From contig NZ_FONA01000013.1 of assembly GCF_900112795.1 (NCBI RefSeq), positions 51,363 through 115,362 on the forward strand: a DNA stretch of 64,000 bases, given 5' to 3'. This DNA is from Thermophagus xiamenensis. GTDB taxonomy: Bacteria > Bacteroidota > Bacteroidia > Bacteroidales > Marinilabiliaceae. Made by a program: the position numbers and the translations under genes. Shown here one piece after another: positions 17,718 through 28,058 of the stretch. The notes beneath the pieces were generated by a model that was not told the DNA's origin, did not search any database, and saw only the letters and a list, made by a program, of their open reading frames with translations. The first letter of the stretch is position 1; the number at the start of each line of letters is the position of its first letter.

Positions 17718-18731
17718 ATGAGTGAAATGAATTTTACGAATCAGGAAATGTCTCCCGCAATTAGGAGAATAATTAAAAATTTTCGTTCTATTATATTGGT
17801 GCTTTTTTTGGTGGTTTTAGCTTGGAGTGGATTTTTTCAGGTAGGACCCGAAGAAGCAGGTGTTGTAGTTCGTTTTGGTAAATATAAAAAAACTGTAATG
17901 CCGGGACTTAATTTTAAGATTCCTTTTATCGAACAGGTATATAAAGTGCCTGTAGAACGGCAACAAAAGCTGGAGTTTGGCTTTAGAACTTCCAGTGCCA
18001 ATGTTCGCTCACAATACACCAAGTCGGGTACACAAAATGAGTCGCTAATGCTTACGGGTGACTTAAACCTTGCCGATGTGGAATGGGTCGTTCAATACCG
18101 AATCAATGACCCTTACAAATTTTTGTTTAAAGTGCGCAATCCCGAATCTACCCTTCGAGATATTTCTGAAGGGGCAGTAAGACAGGTAGTGGGTGACAGA
18201 ACTGTCAATGAAGTACTGACCGTAGGGCGTACCGAAATAGCTTCCAGCGTGGAACAGCTGATTCAGGAACTGGCCAATAATTATGAGTTGGGGGTTAAAA
18301 TTGACCAGGTGGTACTACAGGATGTTAATCCCCCTGACCCTGTTAAAGCTGCTTTTAATGCCGTTAATGAGGCCCAACAGGAAAAAGAGACCTTGATTAA
18401 TAAAGCCAAGTCGGAATATAACAAAGTAATACCCAAGGCTAAAGGTCAAGCCGAAGAAACCATTCGTAAAGCCGAAGGTTATGCCGTTGAGCGTGTAAAT
18501 AATGCCAAAGGGGAAGTGGCTCGCTTTAATGAGCTTTATTCCGAGTTTATAAAAGCTCCCGAAGTAACACGGCAACGAATCTATTTGGAAACTTTACAAA
18601 AGGTTCTGCCCCGATTGGGTAATAAGATTATTACCGACCAGGAAGGCAATAATGTGTTGCCTCTTTTACAGATGCAACTGGATAAGGCTCAAAGTGTAAA
18701 CCTTCCTTCGGCTTCCGGTAACAAAGAATAA
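17718..18731 (+). CDS. hflK: FtsH protease modulator HflK
   Basis: The 337-residue protein has one N-terminal membrane segment (about residues 22-46), then an SPFH/band-7 domain starting with FFQVGPEEAGVVVRFGKYKKTVMPGLNFKIPFIE. A long charged coiled-coil follows (NEAQQEKETLINKAKSEYNKVIPKAKGQ in pieces). HflK and HflC form a periplasm-facing cage around FtsH and modulate its degradation of membrane proteins. The position directly before hflC is typical. The location after otsAB is less usual. Confidence 0.9.
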   Translation: MSEMNFTNQEMSPAIRRIIKNFRSIILVLFLVVLAWSGFFQVGPEEAGVVVRFGKYKKTVMPGLNFKIPFIEQVYKVPVERQQKLEFGFRTSSANVRSQYTKSGTQNESLMLTGDLNLADVEWVVQYRINDPYKFLFKVRNPESTLRDISEGAVRQVVGDRTVNEVLTVGRTEIASSVEQLIQELANNYELGVKIDQVVLQDVNPPDPVKAAFNAVNEAQQEKETLINKAKSEYNKVIPKAKGQAEETIRKAEGYAVERVNNAKGEVARFNELYSEFIKAPEVTRQRIYLETLQKVLPRLGNKIITDQEGNNVLPLLQMQLDKAQSVNLPSASGNKE

Positions 18732-18768
18732 ATTCTTATCATCTTGAGTAATTTTAAAATTGATAATT

Positions 18769-19713
18769 ATGGCACGATATAAATCTATTAGCTTTATTGT
18801 TATACTTATTTTGGCTTTCATTACTTTTTTGAGTAGTGTCTACGTCGTAAATGAGACTGAACAAGTAGTGTTAACCCAGTTCGGAAAACCGGTAGGGGAA
18901 CCGGTGACCACACCGGGTCTTAATTTTAAGGTCCCCTTTATTCAAAAAGCCAATTTCTTTGAAAAACGATTCCTGGAATGGGATGGTGACCCCAATCAAA
19001 TTCCTACCAAGGATAAAAAATATATTTTCGTGGATACTTATGCTCGTTGGCAGATTGTTGATCCACTGCAATTCTTTAAACGCTTAAGAAATGAACTGGG
19101 AGCTCAATCTCGCCTCGATGATATCCTGGATGGAGAAACCCGTGACTTTATTGCCAATCATAATTTAATAGAAACTGTTAGAACCAGTAACCGCGTCCCT
19201 ATGTCGAGTGGAGTAATTGGTGAAATGATTGGAGACAGCCTGGAACAAATTGAAGTTGGTCGCGAGAAAATTCAAGCCATGATTTTGCAGGCGGCCAACG
19301 AACAAACACTTGACCTTGGTATTAGAATATTGGATTTCAGATTTAAGCGCATTAACTATGTGGAAGAGGTCAGAAATCAGGTTTATGAAAGGATGAAGAG
19401 CGAACGCTATCGTATAGCCGACAAGTTCCGGTCCGAAGGACAAGGTGAGGCCTCTCGTATCAATGGTGAAAAAGAGAGAGAGTTAAAAACCATTCAATCG
19501 CAAGCGTTCCGACAAGCCGAAGAAATTATGGGGCGTGCCGATGCCGAAGCTGCTGCCATTTATGCTGCTGCTTACAACCGGTCCCCTGCTGCGCGAAGCC
19601 TTTATACTTTCATGAAATCGATGGAAACCTTTGAAAAAACTTTTGATAGCCAGACTCACATTATTCTTTCTACCGATAGCGAACTCTTTAAATATCTGAA
19701 AAAGGCGGAATAA
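18769..19713 (+). CDS. hflC: FtsH protease modulator HflC
   Basis: The protein of about 314 residues has an N-terminal membrane segment (SISFIVILILAFITFLSSVYVV) followed by the SPFH domain: VNETEQVVLTQFGKPVGEP, then TPGLNFKVPFIQ, TKDKKYIFVDTYARWQIVDP and RLDDILDGETRDFIANH. The coiled-coil end includes SEGQGEASRINGEKEREL. I prefer ATG at 18769, which gives MARYKSI, over a TTG nine bases upstream. The gene follows hflK by 37 bases. It is HflK's partner in the FtsH regulatory complex. Confidence 0.92.
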   Translation: MARYKSISFIVILILAFITFLSSVYVVNETEQVVLTQFGKPVGEPVTTPGLNFKVPFIQKANFFEKRFLEWDGDPNQIPTKDKKYIFVDTYARWQIVDPLQFFKRLRNELGAQSRLDDILDGETRDFIANHNLIETVRTSNRVPMSSGVIGEMIGDSLEQIEVGREKIQAMILQAANEQTLDLGIRILDFRFKRINYVEEVRNQVYERMKSERYRIADKFRSEGQGEASRINGEKERELKTIQSQAFRQAEEIMGRADAEAAAIYAAAYNRSPAARSLYTFMKSMETFEKTFDSQTHIILSTDSELFKYLKKAE

Positions 19714-19806
19714 ATATGCAACATCCTTTACCTTAGGGTGGCATAGAATGCGGTCTCTATTAAAACTAATTTGTTATTTATTGGTTTAATGTAATTAGTG
19801 AATTAT

Positions 19807-19857
19807 AGGGCATGACCAAAAAAAATGGATAAAGACAGCAGGGTCATGCTCTAATTT
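19807..19857 (+). terminator. Candidate terminator after hflC
   Basis: AGGGCATGACC pairs with GGGTCATGCTCT across a loop of about 24 bases and is followed by a weak T run (TTTTGTTT). The arms GCATGAC/GTCATGCTC match the R2 repeat stem, so the hairpin may be a relic of that repeat. Confidence 0.45.
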
Positions 19858-19966
19858 TGTTTAAGAGAACGGTTGAAAAAATTGGAATTTATTTAATCTC
19901 GGTTAAAGAAGGAAAAATTCTTTTAAAATGAGGGAAGGTGAGTTTTAATTTCATTGGTTAATTGAC

Positions 19967-19974
19967 TATCTTTG
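19967..19974 (+). promoter_or_regulatory. Candidate -7 promoter box upstream of the giant gene
   Basis: TATCTTTG matches TAnnTTTG exactly. The -33 region about 20 bases upstream (TTTTAATTT) is a poor match to TTTG. Confidence 0.4.
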
Positions 19975-20191
19975 TAACATTTTGAAATGAAAATGGCTTA
20001 TTTTTGTTAAGATTTTAAGTAGGTCGCTGATTTGTTGGGTTGAAATGTTGATTTGAATCGTATTGGATATAAATTAACTCTACCTGAAGAAAAGAAGAAT
20101 ACTAAGACCTGTTGCTATCATATATTAGGGAATATAGATGCAACAAAATACCGGATAATTAAATTTAGTGGATTATTAATTGAATCAGATT

Positions 20192-23100
20192 ATGCAAATT
20201 GAAGGAGTGCCCAAAGCATTTTTGAGACAAGAGGCCAGGGAGTACATTAATTTATATGCCTCATTGGGAGAACGTGCAGAAGTGTTCTTGCCCAATTTTG
20301 TCTTCGATAACTTAAAGGCGTTTGTCCGTCTTTGCTATGAAGAGCCTACCGATCCGGCACGGCAACAGGCCGAGATACAAAAGTATCTGCTAAAGTTCAG
20401 AGAAGATATTCCAGGCTATTCAGATATAACCCTGATGCTTTATCCCCATCAGGATTCAAAAGCTTTTATTTATAGTTCCTTAAAACAGGATTTCAATCGT
20501 CGATTGGGGTATTTTGCCGATAATGATATTGTAAATAAACAACAGAAAGAGTGGATTCAGAATATCCAGAATTTTCACGATTTATCGGTAGGAACGCCGC
20601 CGGTGACCGAGAAAACCATCGAGTTCCTGGCGAAAATTGTGATCGGGGACTCACCTGTCGATCTGCGCCGGTTTAGAGATGTGATTGGCGTTATCGGTGA
20701 TATTGATGAAGCCCACTGGAATTATTTTATGGATACTCTGGAACAAATGATTAACCAGAGTACTCATTATACCACCCGTGCTGAGAAAAATAATTTTCTG
20801 CATCGTACCGAATGGGCGGTTAATTTCAAAGGCCTCAACGGATTGATCCGAACCGTGGTGTCCGGAAACAGTGATATTGCCGTTGAACTGATCAAAGGAG
20901 AAGTTTTTGGAGCCGACTGTGTACGTGTTGTTGAAGATATCAAGGGTGAAGAGCTTTTTGAGTTGATGCAGGAAGATACTTCCAGCGTTTTTGTGGTGAA
21001 GGTGAAACATATGCGTAAAAATATGTTTGCCGGATCCAAATGGTTTCCTCTGATTTCCAGAATCGTCGTCGTCGATGATTCCCCGGAATCCAGAGCCTCG
21101 AACACTTCTTTGGTGTTCAGTTTCCATAATGGTATCATCAATACCCTGAATAAGGTTCATACCAAAAAATTGGGTGCTCCCGCCAACACACAACTTAACC
21201 TGAGGTTGATACTGGAAAATGTCAACAGTAAGAACCTTCAGGAATTTAAAGAACTGCTTGACAAAAAAATTGCCGATTACAACCAGGAACTGGAGGAGCT
21301 TAAAAAAGAACAACTTGGACAAACCGATGATTTACTTAAAAACATTAATTTGTTCAAGTTCGATTCGTTTTCTCGCCAAATACTGAAAGACAGGTATTCT
21401 TTGGCTCGGTTACGGGATTTTATTCAGTTCATACAAAATACCGCGGTACCCGAAAAACGACAAAAACAAAACCAAGAGCTGATTCAATCCTTTGAGGAAC
21501 GAATCAAAAAATACTTCTATTCCGATATTCCGGATGTACAAGTGGCAACCATCCTTGAAGGGGGCGGACGTAACCAGATTCGCACCTATGGCGAATATCT
21601 GCTGAAGCGTAAGCTTAAACCCCTCGACGATGAAATCCTTGAGCGGTGTAAAACCATTATCAATTTTATTCCTGATAACTATAAAAGAACTTTACATAAC
21701 CATTTTCATAAGAATTTTGGTGTAAACCTTTTCCTCGAAAAATATCAGAAATATATTGCCAAGGTCGATAATGAATCCGACAACCAGGGACGATTCAGAA
21801 ATGTGTTGATCGACCTGGGGGTTTACAAAGATTTTGAGCGACTGGGAGATAAAGAAAAACAGATCATTAAGGACTTCATTAGTGACCTGAACAATTTGGA
21901 TAAGACCTCCATCTCGGATGATGTCCAAATGATTATTCGTGACCTGTTGTACTACAGGGATAAAAATCCCAAGCCTTACATTATTTATAATAAAGTACTG
22001 GCATGGGAGTATACCGATTTGTTCTCAGATGATAAATTTTATATCAATCCTTTCGATATAGAAATCGAGAATCTGGATGATCAGCGCATTGACTATGAAA
22101 GGCTTCTAACCAAACTGTCACGAATCAAAAACACTTTACAATTATTTGATTCTACCGGAAGCCTTTGGGACCGTTTCTGCGAAAATGTTACCATCATCAT
22201 TAACGATCCTTCCAATCCGACAGGATACAGTGACTTTAACCGTGAAAACCTTATAGCCTTCCTGAAATTTGTCAATAACAGCAAAATTACTCTGCTGCTT
22301 GACGAAGCCTATACCGATAGTGTAAAGGTTCCCGATGAGGTAATGCCAAAGTGGAGGTCTATCTCAAGATACATTTTTAATAATGAGAGTATTTATTCAA
22401 AGATACGGGCAGTTTCGTCATTATCCACCACTAAAAATTTGGCCGGGTCAGGAGAACGTTTAGGTCTTTTGGTGGCTACCCCTGCCATGAAGGAGGTTAT
22501 TGATTTTGCACGTGAGCGCAATCAATCGGTTCGCGGTAACAGTTGTTCGCTCTATTTCCTGAATGCTGTCCTGGAAACCGGATTGAGGGCCAAATATTTG
22601 AAAGACAAACTGGAGTCTAAGTTGCCTAAGGATGCCTCTCGAAGCAGGATTGTTAAACATATAGAAAATTTCATCATCGATTTGGTGAAACAAGATGGAA
22701 AGTCCAAAATGGCAACGGGCGATCCCATCGTTTCGGGGTTTGAAGGTAGTCCACTTCATCTTTTCCTGCTGGATGAATTGGTCGCTTTGGCTAAATTGGA
22801 TATCCTTGGCCTACCCGATGACTTTAAGTATAAGGATGTTCCGTTTTATATCTATTACCGGGGCGAGCTGGTTAAAGGCTTAGACCGTTTCAGAATTAAT
22901 AAAAATTTCCGCAACGAGTCTAATTTACGTCTGAAAACGGCCATTAAAATTGCCGAAGAGGTCATTCAGGAACTCGATGTGGAAGATGTTTCGGTAATCC
23001 GTTCCGATGGGTCATATCTTTTTAACCTGCTATTTAGAAATTTTGGTAGTTTCAACGATCTGGAAGATTTTACCAAAAAAATCGCAGGTGAAAGAGGCAT

Positions 23101-26100
23101 TTCTGCCTTGCCCTATAAGACAGGCGTGGTCAGATTCTCGCTCGGAGGTTATATTGAAGGAACACCTGAAAGCTACGAGATATTTAAAAAAGAATTACGA
23201 ACCGCCTTCACCATTTTTCTCTCTTACTGGAAAAAATTAAAAGAAGCTCGACAGATCAATCCAAAGGCTTCTGTTAATGAGCTGCTGGATAAAATTCTCA
23301 ATGAGGGCAGCAAGGGTGGTTTCCCCGAAGGTGTTTTTGAGGATTATGCCATGGTGCGTGACCTGAAGAAAAAGGTCAACCAGTCGCTACGCATCAATGA
23401 AAACCGATCCTTGTACCATGCTTCGCCTCAGGTGAGCGGGGTGTCTATTACCACTATTGGTGATTCGAAAAATTCTGTCATCGAATTTCAGGGCGATGTG
23501 GGTAACTGTCGTACCGTCGAAGAGTTTATCCGAAGCAGAGCCTTTACCAAAATATATGAAAACCTGTTACCGCAGATATACAAGAAAATTCCGCAACTGC
23601 GTAACCTTAACTTCAATATAGTGGCTTCACGTTTCAGCAAAGCCACCATTCTGAAATATATTAACAATAAAAAAACGTTCCATCCCAACCATTATGTGCT
23701 TGATGACCCCGAAGAAAAGAATATCATGCGGGAGATATTAATTGAGATGGAACGCTTGCTCTTTTCAGACACCAAGATGAAAATATTAACCCTTCAGGCC
23801 AGTGGCGATTATAATATGGATGTTGCCCGGCTCGAAGGTGTTAACATGGTGCTGAAAAAGCATATCCAGGAAATATTGTTGCACTTTAATTTGCCGTTTG
23901 AGCAACCCAGCATTGAGCCCAGCCGGCGCGAAATTATCACTACTGCCTGTGAACTCTTTGAGGAGGTTACCGGATTAACGGTGCAGGATATTGACCTGGA
24001 AAGATATCTTAGCCATTTTATTGAAACGTTACGGCAGGATAAGGAATTTGCATCCATCGACATTGCTGCTCGTAGTGTGGGCTTTATTGCCGACGTTGTT
24101 AAAAGACGGGTATTCAATAGTGGTTTGTCGGTGAGTGACCAAATCCTCTATCTCTATTTGCTGAAAAATGATAGTAGTTTCTTTAATCAGGTAACTTCAA
24201 AATTGAGGTATCTGCAGGAACGCATAGATAAAACCGATGATGCTGACCTGAAGATTTTTACGGAAAATGTCCTTACCGAAATCCTTCCCCAGGAGGTGGA
24301 TGATATCATGAATTATATTATCCGCAAAAAGGATATTAAGGTAGATGAGACCCGACTCTCGGAAGTAACCCAAAAAGTGGTCGGATTCCTAATCTTTTTG
24401 CAGAACCTTTCAAAAGGTACCGATTATTATCATAAGTATACCCATACGCTGATAAAAGTTCTGGATACTTACTTCCGACGTCAGAACAGTGACGTGAACG
24501 AAATGATTCAGCACGGGATAACTCTGTATCGAAACTTTGAAGTCAAGGATAAGACTTTAAAAGAATTCGATAACGGGAGGTTGGTATGGATTAACGAAAT
24601 GATGACCAAATGTGGAGTTATTTCGGTTGAACAATCGGTGCAACGTCATACGCGTATCTCTACCGATGCCAAAAAGCGCGAATATCCATTCCATAAAGTC
24701 GACAGGGGAGAGGAAGAGCCCATGTACCTGTTGGACATGAACCGTAGTAAGTCCAAAAATGATTATATCAAAGCGCTGTCAACCAAGCCTTCGTCTCGTT
24801 TTTTTGAACGTCGGCTGGCCCGCTTTGTGGCCAATATGGACCCCGATGACTACCGTTGTAAGATAATGAAAAACGGGGTGGTTACTCAGCTAATCATTTT
24901 CCAAAAAGGTTACATCAAGTATCTAACCGATTTCTTCAGGCTTACGCAATATCAGGATATATCCCTGAAGGATGCAGAAACCTTTGTTCCGGATGTGTTG
25001 CTCTTGTTGGGAGCACCGGAAAAAGTTATTTCCTTCCCTCAGATAGGGTACTTCGACATTCAGGGCCCCAAAGGAAATATTAAAACGCTGGTTACGCCAT
25101 TGCGTAAGGAGGCCGATTACTTTGGAGATGTTAAAAAGCCGTGGCTCACCATGATTAACGAAAAGGTGAAAGAGATGGGCGGTATCCCCAAGCATGGTTC
25201 TCTCTTTGCCATTGAGTTGGAAGATGGTTCCATCTTTGTCGTCGAAGTCGATGGTGACAGTGGTGTGGGCAAATCCGAAATGCTGGCCGGCCTCACCCTG
25301 AAATGGTTGCGTCAGAACTTACCCGGTGTTCGTTCCATTAAAAACATCGCCGGCGATATGTTCCATGTTTTCCGCGATAAGGAAGGAAATCTTTATGGTT
25401 TTGGTACAGAAGAAGGGGACTTCTCAAGAGTTACCGACTTCGACCCCGAATACATCAAATATTATAAGTATTTGTTTGAAAGCAGTGCCGACAGTAATGT
25501 GGATGACCTTAACTCACGTAGCACCATTAGCGGTATTTGTGAAATTCATATGCCTTATAAAATCGACATCATTCTTACGGCGCATAATAACTCTAAGGAA
25601 GATGCCGGAATTATCCGCGTGAGCAATCCTGAAAACTTCTTGTTATACATCGATTCTCACGGTGAGCGAAAAGAAAAGGCCACCAGTCAGGATGGACCTC
25701 ACTTCCAGCGTACGCTTCTGCGTTATACCGCCGATAAAAATATCGTTGATGTCCTGGCACAACATGGCAACTACCTCGATGATGTCCTGGATTGGGAATT
25801 AGACCCTGTGGATGGAAAGTATTATCTGGCTTCATCCTATAAAATGATGGACAAAATCGATATCGAAGAGGTTGTTCGCAAAATATTTATAGGTAAGGAG
25901 ATTCCATATGCGGATGAGAAATGGAAAGTTACCGGCGTTAGCTTTGATTTGGTGAAAAACCGCTTTATCGCTTCCATTCAAAAGGGCGATAAAGTTTCAG
26001 AAGTTATTTTGTCGCGAAACATCTTCAGCTCTATCTTCGACTCACTGGCCAGTACGCCTGCGGGTCAGCCTTTTGTTTCGCAGGATAAGCAAATCGAAGG

Positions 26101-26950
26101 GCGCTATCACCTGATTGATGTCTTAAAAGGTGGTGATGATGGAAAGGGTGAAGGCGCAAAAATTGAGTGTGGTATTTTGTCCACTGAGATTGGCAAGAAA
26201 GGCAAGGAGATTTCCGGTCCGCAGAAAGCGGCTGAATCACTCACCACACTTATCAAAGAATTGCGTGCCGGAAGAGCCGAAATCAATCAAACGAAAAATA
26301 AGGTTCGGAGAATTGTTAAGGAGAAATATGCCCATGTCTTTACCAATGGTCAATCCAGCAATGAAATCTGGAGATACAACTTTTATCTCTATCAGCTGGA
26401 TAAAATGATGAAAGCTGAATTTGTGCGGATGGATGACCCTTCGGTTAAAATTGATTTGTCAGGCGTGAACCGCTTTAAGCCTAAAGACAAGAACGAAGAA
26501 TTTAGTCCGTTGCTGGTGACCCCTAATCTGAATATTGAGCTCAGCAGCTTTGGTGAAACCTGCAATGAGTTAATGAGTTTACCCAATTATCCCGATTTTG
26601 CCCAAGAATTTCTTGAAGGTGCAGGGAAATTATACGTGGCTAAAGGATATAGCGAAGAGACCATTGTCAACAACATGATTACCCAGTTGTTGCTCATGGA
26701 TGGTTACATAGAATTCGATGACCTGATGAAAGGGCGTATCACCGAAAAGGTGAACCGCGAAACCATTGCTGCTGCTAAATATGCTGTGTTACAGGAATTG
26801 GAGCGTCGAAAAAAAGAAGAAAAATCCAAACCGGCAGCTTCTAAGGCAGCTAAACCGGACGCAGGCACAAAAGGGCAGCGACAAAATCAGTCTAAGGGGA
26901 ATAAAAACGTAGACAAAAAACAAAACGGAAAAGAAGACCAAACTAAATAA
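20192..26950 (+). CDS. Giant multidomain protein: PLP aminotransferase-like region plus HPr-kinase-like P-loop domain
   Basis: The product is 2252 residues, counted from the ATG at 20192 (a TTG lies 12 bases upstream). No signal peptide or membrane segment is visible. The middle contains the fold-type I aminotransferase marks in correct order and spacing: NDPSNPTG at 671-678, LLLDEAYTD with D704, SLSTTKNLAGSGERLG with the candidate PLP lysine K748, and VVRFSLGG with R981. About 700 residues later, GDSGVGKSE at 1688-1696 reproduces the Walker A of HPr kinase/phosphorylase (family form GDSGIGKSE), followed by an acidic and histidine-containing region. Residues 1 to about 450 and 1020-1650 were not recognised. 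The tail after 2205 is low-complexity and rich in Lys, Ala, Asn and Gln. The gene is monocistronic between two hairpins. Neither substrate nor role is known to me. Confidence 0.75.
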   Translation: MQIEGVPKAFLRQEAREYINLYASLGERAEVFLPNFVFDNLKAFVRLCYEEPTDPARQQAEIQKYLLKFREDIPGYSDITLMLYPHQDSKAFIYSSLKQDFNRRLGYFADNDIVNKQQKEWIQNIQNFHDLSVGTPPVTEKTIEFLAKIVIGDSPVDLRRFRDVIGVIGDIDEAHWNYFMDTLEQMINQSTHYTTRAEKNNFLHRTEWAVNFKGLNGLIRTVVSGNSDIAVELIKGEVFGADCVRVVEDIKGEELFELMQEDTSSVFVVKVKHMRKNMFAGSKWFPLISRIVVVDDSPESRASNTSLVFSFHNGIINTLNKVHTKKLGAPANTQLNLRLILENVNSKNLQEFKELLDKKIADYNQELEELKKEQLGQTDDLLKNINLFKFDSFSRQILKDRYSLARLRDFIQFIQNTAVPEKRQKQNQELIQSFEERIKKYFYSDIPDVQVATILEGGGRNQIRTYGEYLLKRKLKPLDDEILERCKTIINFIPDNYKRTLHNHFHKNFGVNLFLEKYQKYIAKVDNESDNQGRFRNVLIDLGVYKDFERLGDKEKQIIKDFISDLNNLDKTSISDDVQMIIRDLLYYRDKNPKPYIIYNKVLAWEYTDLFSDDKFYINPFDIEIENLDDQRIDYERLLTKLSRIKNTLQLFDSTGSLWDRFCENVTIIINDPSNPTGYSDFNRENLIAFLKFVNNSKITLLLDEAYTDSVKVPDEVMPKWRSISRYIFNNESIYSKIRAVSSLSTTKNLAGSGERLGLLVATPAMKEVIDFARERNQSVRGNSCSLYFLNAVLETGLRAKYLKDKLESKLPKDASRSRIVKHIENFIIDLVKQDGKSKMATGDPIVSGFEGSPLHLFLLDELVALAKLDILGLPDDFKYKDVPFYIYYRGELVKGLDRFRINKNFRNESNLRLKTAIKIAEEVIQELDVEDVSVIRSDGSYLFNLLFRNFGSFNDLEDFTKKIAGERGISALPYKTGVVRFSLGGYIEGTPESYEIFKKELRTAFTIFLSYWKKLKEARQINPKASVNELLDKILNEGSKGGFPEGVFEDYAMVRDLKKKVNQSLRINENRSLYHASPQVSGVSITTIGDSKNSVIEFQGDVGNCRTVEEFIRSRAFTKIYENLLPQIYKKIPQLRNLNFNIVASRFSKATILKYINNKKTFHPNHYVLDDPEEKNIMREILIEMERLLFSDTKMKILTLQASGDYNMDVARLEGVNMVLKKHIQEILLHFNLPFEQPSIEPSRREIITTACELFEEVTGLTVQDIDLERYLSHFIETLRQDKEFASIDIAARSVGFIADVVKRRVFNSGLSVSDQILYLYLLKNDSSFFNQVTSKLRYLQERIDKTDDADLKIFTENVLTEILPQEVDDIMNYIIRKKDIKVDETRLSEVTQKVVGFLIFLQNLSKGTDYYHKYTHTLIKVLDTYFRRQNSDVNEMIQHGITLYRNFEVKDKTLKEFDNGRLVWINEMMTKCGVISVEQSVQRHTRISTDAKKREYPFHKVDRGEEEPMYLLDMNRSKSKNDYIKALSTKPSSRFFERRLARFVANMDPDDYRCKIMKNGVVTQLIIFQKGYIKYLTDFFRLTQYQDISLKDAETFVPDVLLLLGAPEKVISFPQIGYFDIQGPKGNIKTLVTPLRKEADYFGDVKKPWLTMINEKVKEMGGIPKHGSLFAIELEDGSIFVVEVDGDSGVGKSEMLAGLTLKWLRQNLPGVRSIKNIAGDMFHVFRDKEGNLYGFGTEEGDFSRVTDFDPEYIKYYKYLFESSADSNVDDLNSRSTISGICEIHMPYKIDIILTAHNNSKEDAGIIRVSNPENFLLYIDSHGERKEKATSQDGPHFQRTLLRYTADKNIVDVLAQHGNYLDDVLDWELDPVDGKYYLASSYKMMDKIDIEEVVRKIFIGKEIPYADEKWKVTGVSFDLVKNRFIASIQKGDKVSEVILSRNIFSSIFDSLASTPAGQPFVSQDKQIEGRYHLIDVLKGGDDGKGEGAKIECGILSTEIGKKGKEISGPQKAAESLTTLIKELRAGRAEINQTKNKVRRIVKEKYAHVFTNGQSSNEIWRYNFYLYQLDKMMKAEFVRMDDPSVKIDLSGVNRFKPKDKNEEFSPLLVTPNLNIELSSFGETCNELMSLPNYPDFAQEFLEGAGKLYVAKGYSEETIVNNMITQLLLMDGYIEFDDLMKGRITEKVNRETIAAAKYAVLQELERRKKEEKSKPAASKAAKPDAGTKGQRQNQSKGNKNVDKKQNGKEDQTK

Positions 26951-26978
26951 CTTTTTCGGTTTGAAATACTCAAAAAAA

Positions 26979-27014
26979 GAACCGCTACATTCTCGAGGTA
27001 GCGGTTCTTTTTGT
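26979..27014. terminator. Bidirectional intrinsic terminator between convergent genes
   Basis: AGAACCGCTAC pairs perfectly with GTAGCGGTTCT around the loop ATTCTCGAG. A residues precede the stem and T residues follow it, so it can serve the giant gene (+) and the DUF4097 gene (-). Confidence 0.9.
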
Positions 27015-27026
27015 TCTGGATATGTT

Positions 27027-28058
27027 TTATTGAGCCAGTGTAAAACGTTGCGGACCACTGTTGGTGAAACCTGTTATTACTATAGGTCCTTTCCCTGAGG
27101 TGAGCTTCTTCTTTTTCGCCTTGCCGGGGATGTATAAAAATCCATAATTGGATTCCAGCTCGAAAGTTAATTCCTTAAGGTCGTTTTTTAATTCCATTTC
27201 AATTCGTCCTTTGGTGGTCTCAAACGAACTGCTCTTAGTAAGCTCTATGGCTTTTCCTATCAACTTTCCGCTTAACGATTTTAAGTCCATATAGCCTTTA
27301 AGGTTTTCTATCCATACATCGCCGTCGTCGTTGTTAGTTTGCAACTTTCCTTCCAGGTTTTTTAGGGTTAACAAACCTGTAGAGGTTCGAAGATTTAGTT
27401 CGCCATTAATATTTGATAGGTTTTGTGCTGCAGTATTGGTTTGAACCGATATTTTACCTTTTACATTTTCCACAGTTATATCACCTTTGTCAGTGATGGC
27501 AGTGACTTCACCGTCGATATTCGTTATTTCAATGGGTCCGCTTTTAGTATTTACAGCCAATTGTCCTTTGAGTGCATTGACCGATATGGCACCTGTTAAT
27601 GTTTTAAGATTAAAGTTTCCCGAAACATTTTCGGCTATTATCTTACCATAAGAGGCGCTGGCATTTAGGGTACAGTTTTGAAGGTTTTGGGGTTGTATGT
27701 ATCCCGAACCCGTTTTTACCCATACTTTGCTCTCGGTTGGAAGGCTTACAATCATTTCCCCGCTTTTGGTTGAAACATGTTTGTCCGGAACAACAATACT
27801 CAAATTTAAAGTGTTGTTTTCCTGTTGGTCGCTTAATCCAAATCCTTCCACGGCAGCCGAGGATTTGATTACGGTGCTGACAGTTATGGCATTGTCGGTC
27901 GAAGGTTGTAAAATAATTTTACAAAAATCCCCTTCAATTTTCACCGTGTCGGTTTTGTTAAAGGTTTTTGTGGCATTGTAAACTTCTTCGAGTGGAAGAT
28001 TGGCCATGGCTAAACTTATCCATCCCAACAAAAAGGTGAGCGTAAAAAATGTTTTCAT
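27027..28058 (-). CDS. Secreted DUF4097-type beta-repeat protein
   Basis: The 343-residue protein has a signal peptide (MKTFFTLTFLLGWISLAMA). The rest consists of repeated beta-strand units of about 20 residues, with phrases such as VKTGSGYIQ, VNTKSGPIEITNIDGEV, TDKGDITVENVKGKI and NDDGDVWIENLKGYM. This is the pattern of DUF4097 / putative auto-transporter adhesin head (right-handed beta-helix-like) proteins. The family's function is unknown; Bacteroidota encode many, often with sigma/anti-sigma genes, but none is adjacent here. The gene is convergent with the giant gene. Confidence 0.8.
   Translation of the reverse strand: MKTFFTLTFLLGWISLAMANLPLEEVYNATKTFNKTDTVKIEGDFCKIILQPSTDNAITVSTVIKSSAAVEGFGLSDQQENNTLNLSIVVPDKHVSTKSGEMIVSLPTESKVWVKTGSGYIQPQNLQNCTLNASASYGKIIAENVSGNFNLKTLTGAISVNALKGQLAVNTKSGPIEITNIDGEVTAITDKGDITVENVKGKISVQTNTAAQNLSNINGELNLRTSTGLLTLKNLEGKLQTNNDDGDVWIENLKGYMDLKSLSGKLIGKAIELTKSSSFETTKGRIEMELKNDLKELTFELESNYGFLYIPGKAKKKKLTSGKGPIVITGFTNSGPQRFTLAQ

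Larger units (their letters stand above)
19714..20191 (+). other. Intergenic stretch: terminator, then long leader of the giant gene
   Basis: The gap is about 480 bases. It holds a hairpin at 19807-19857 and a -7 type box at 19967-19974. Between that box and the ATG at 20192 there would be a 5' leader of roughly 210 bases. I see no coding frame in it. Confidence 0.5.
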
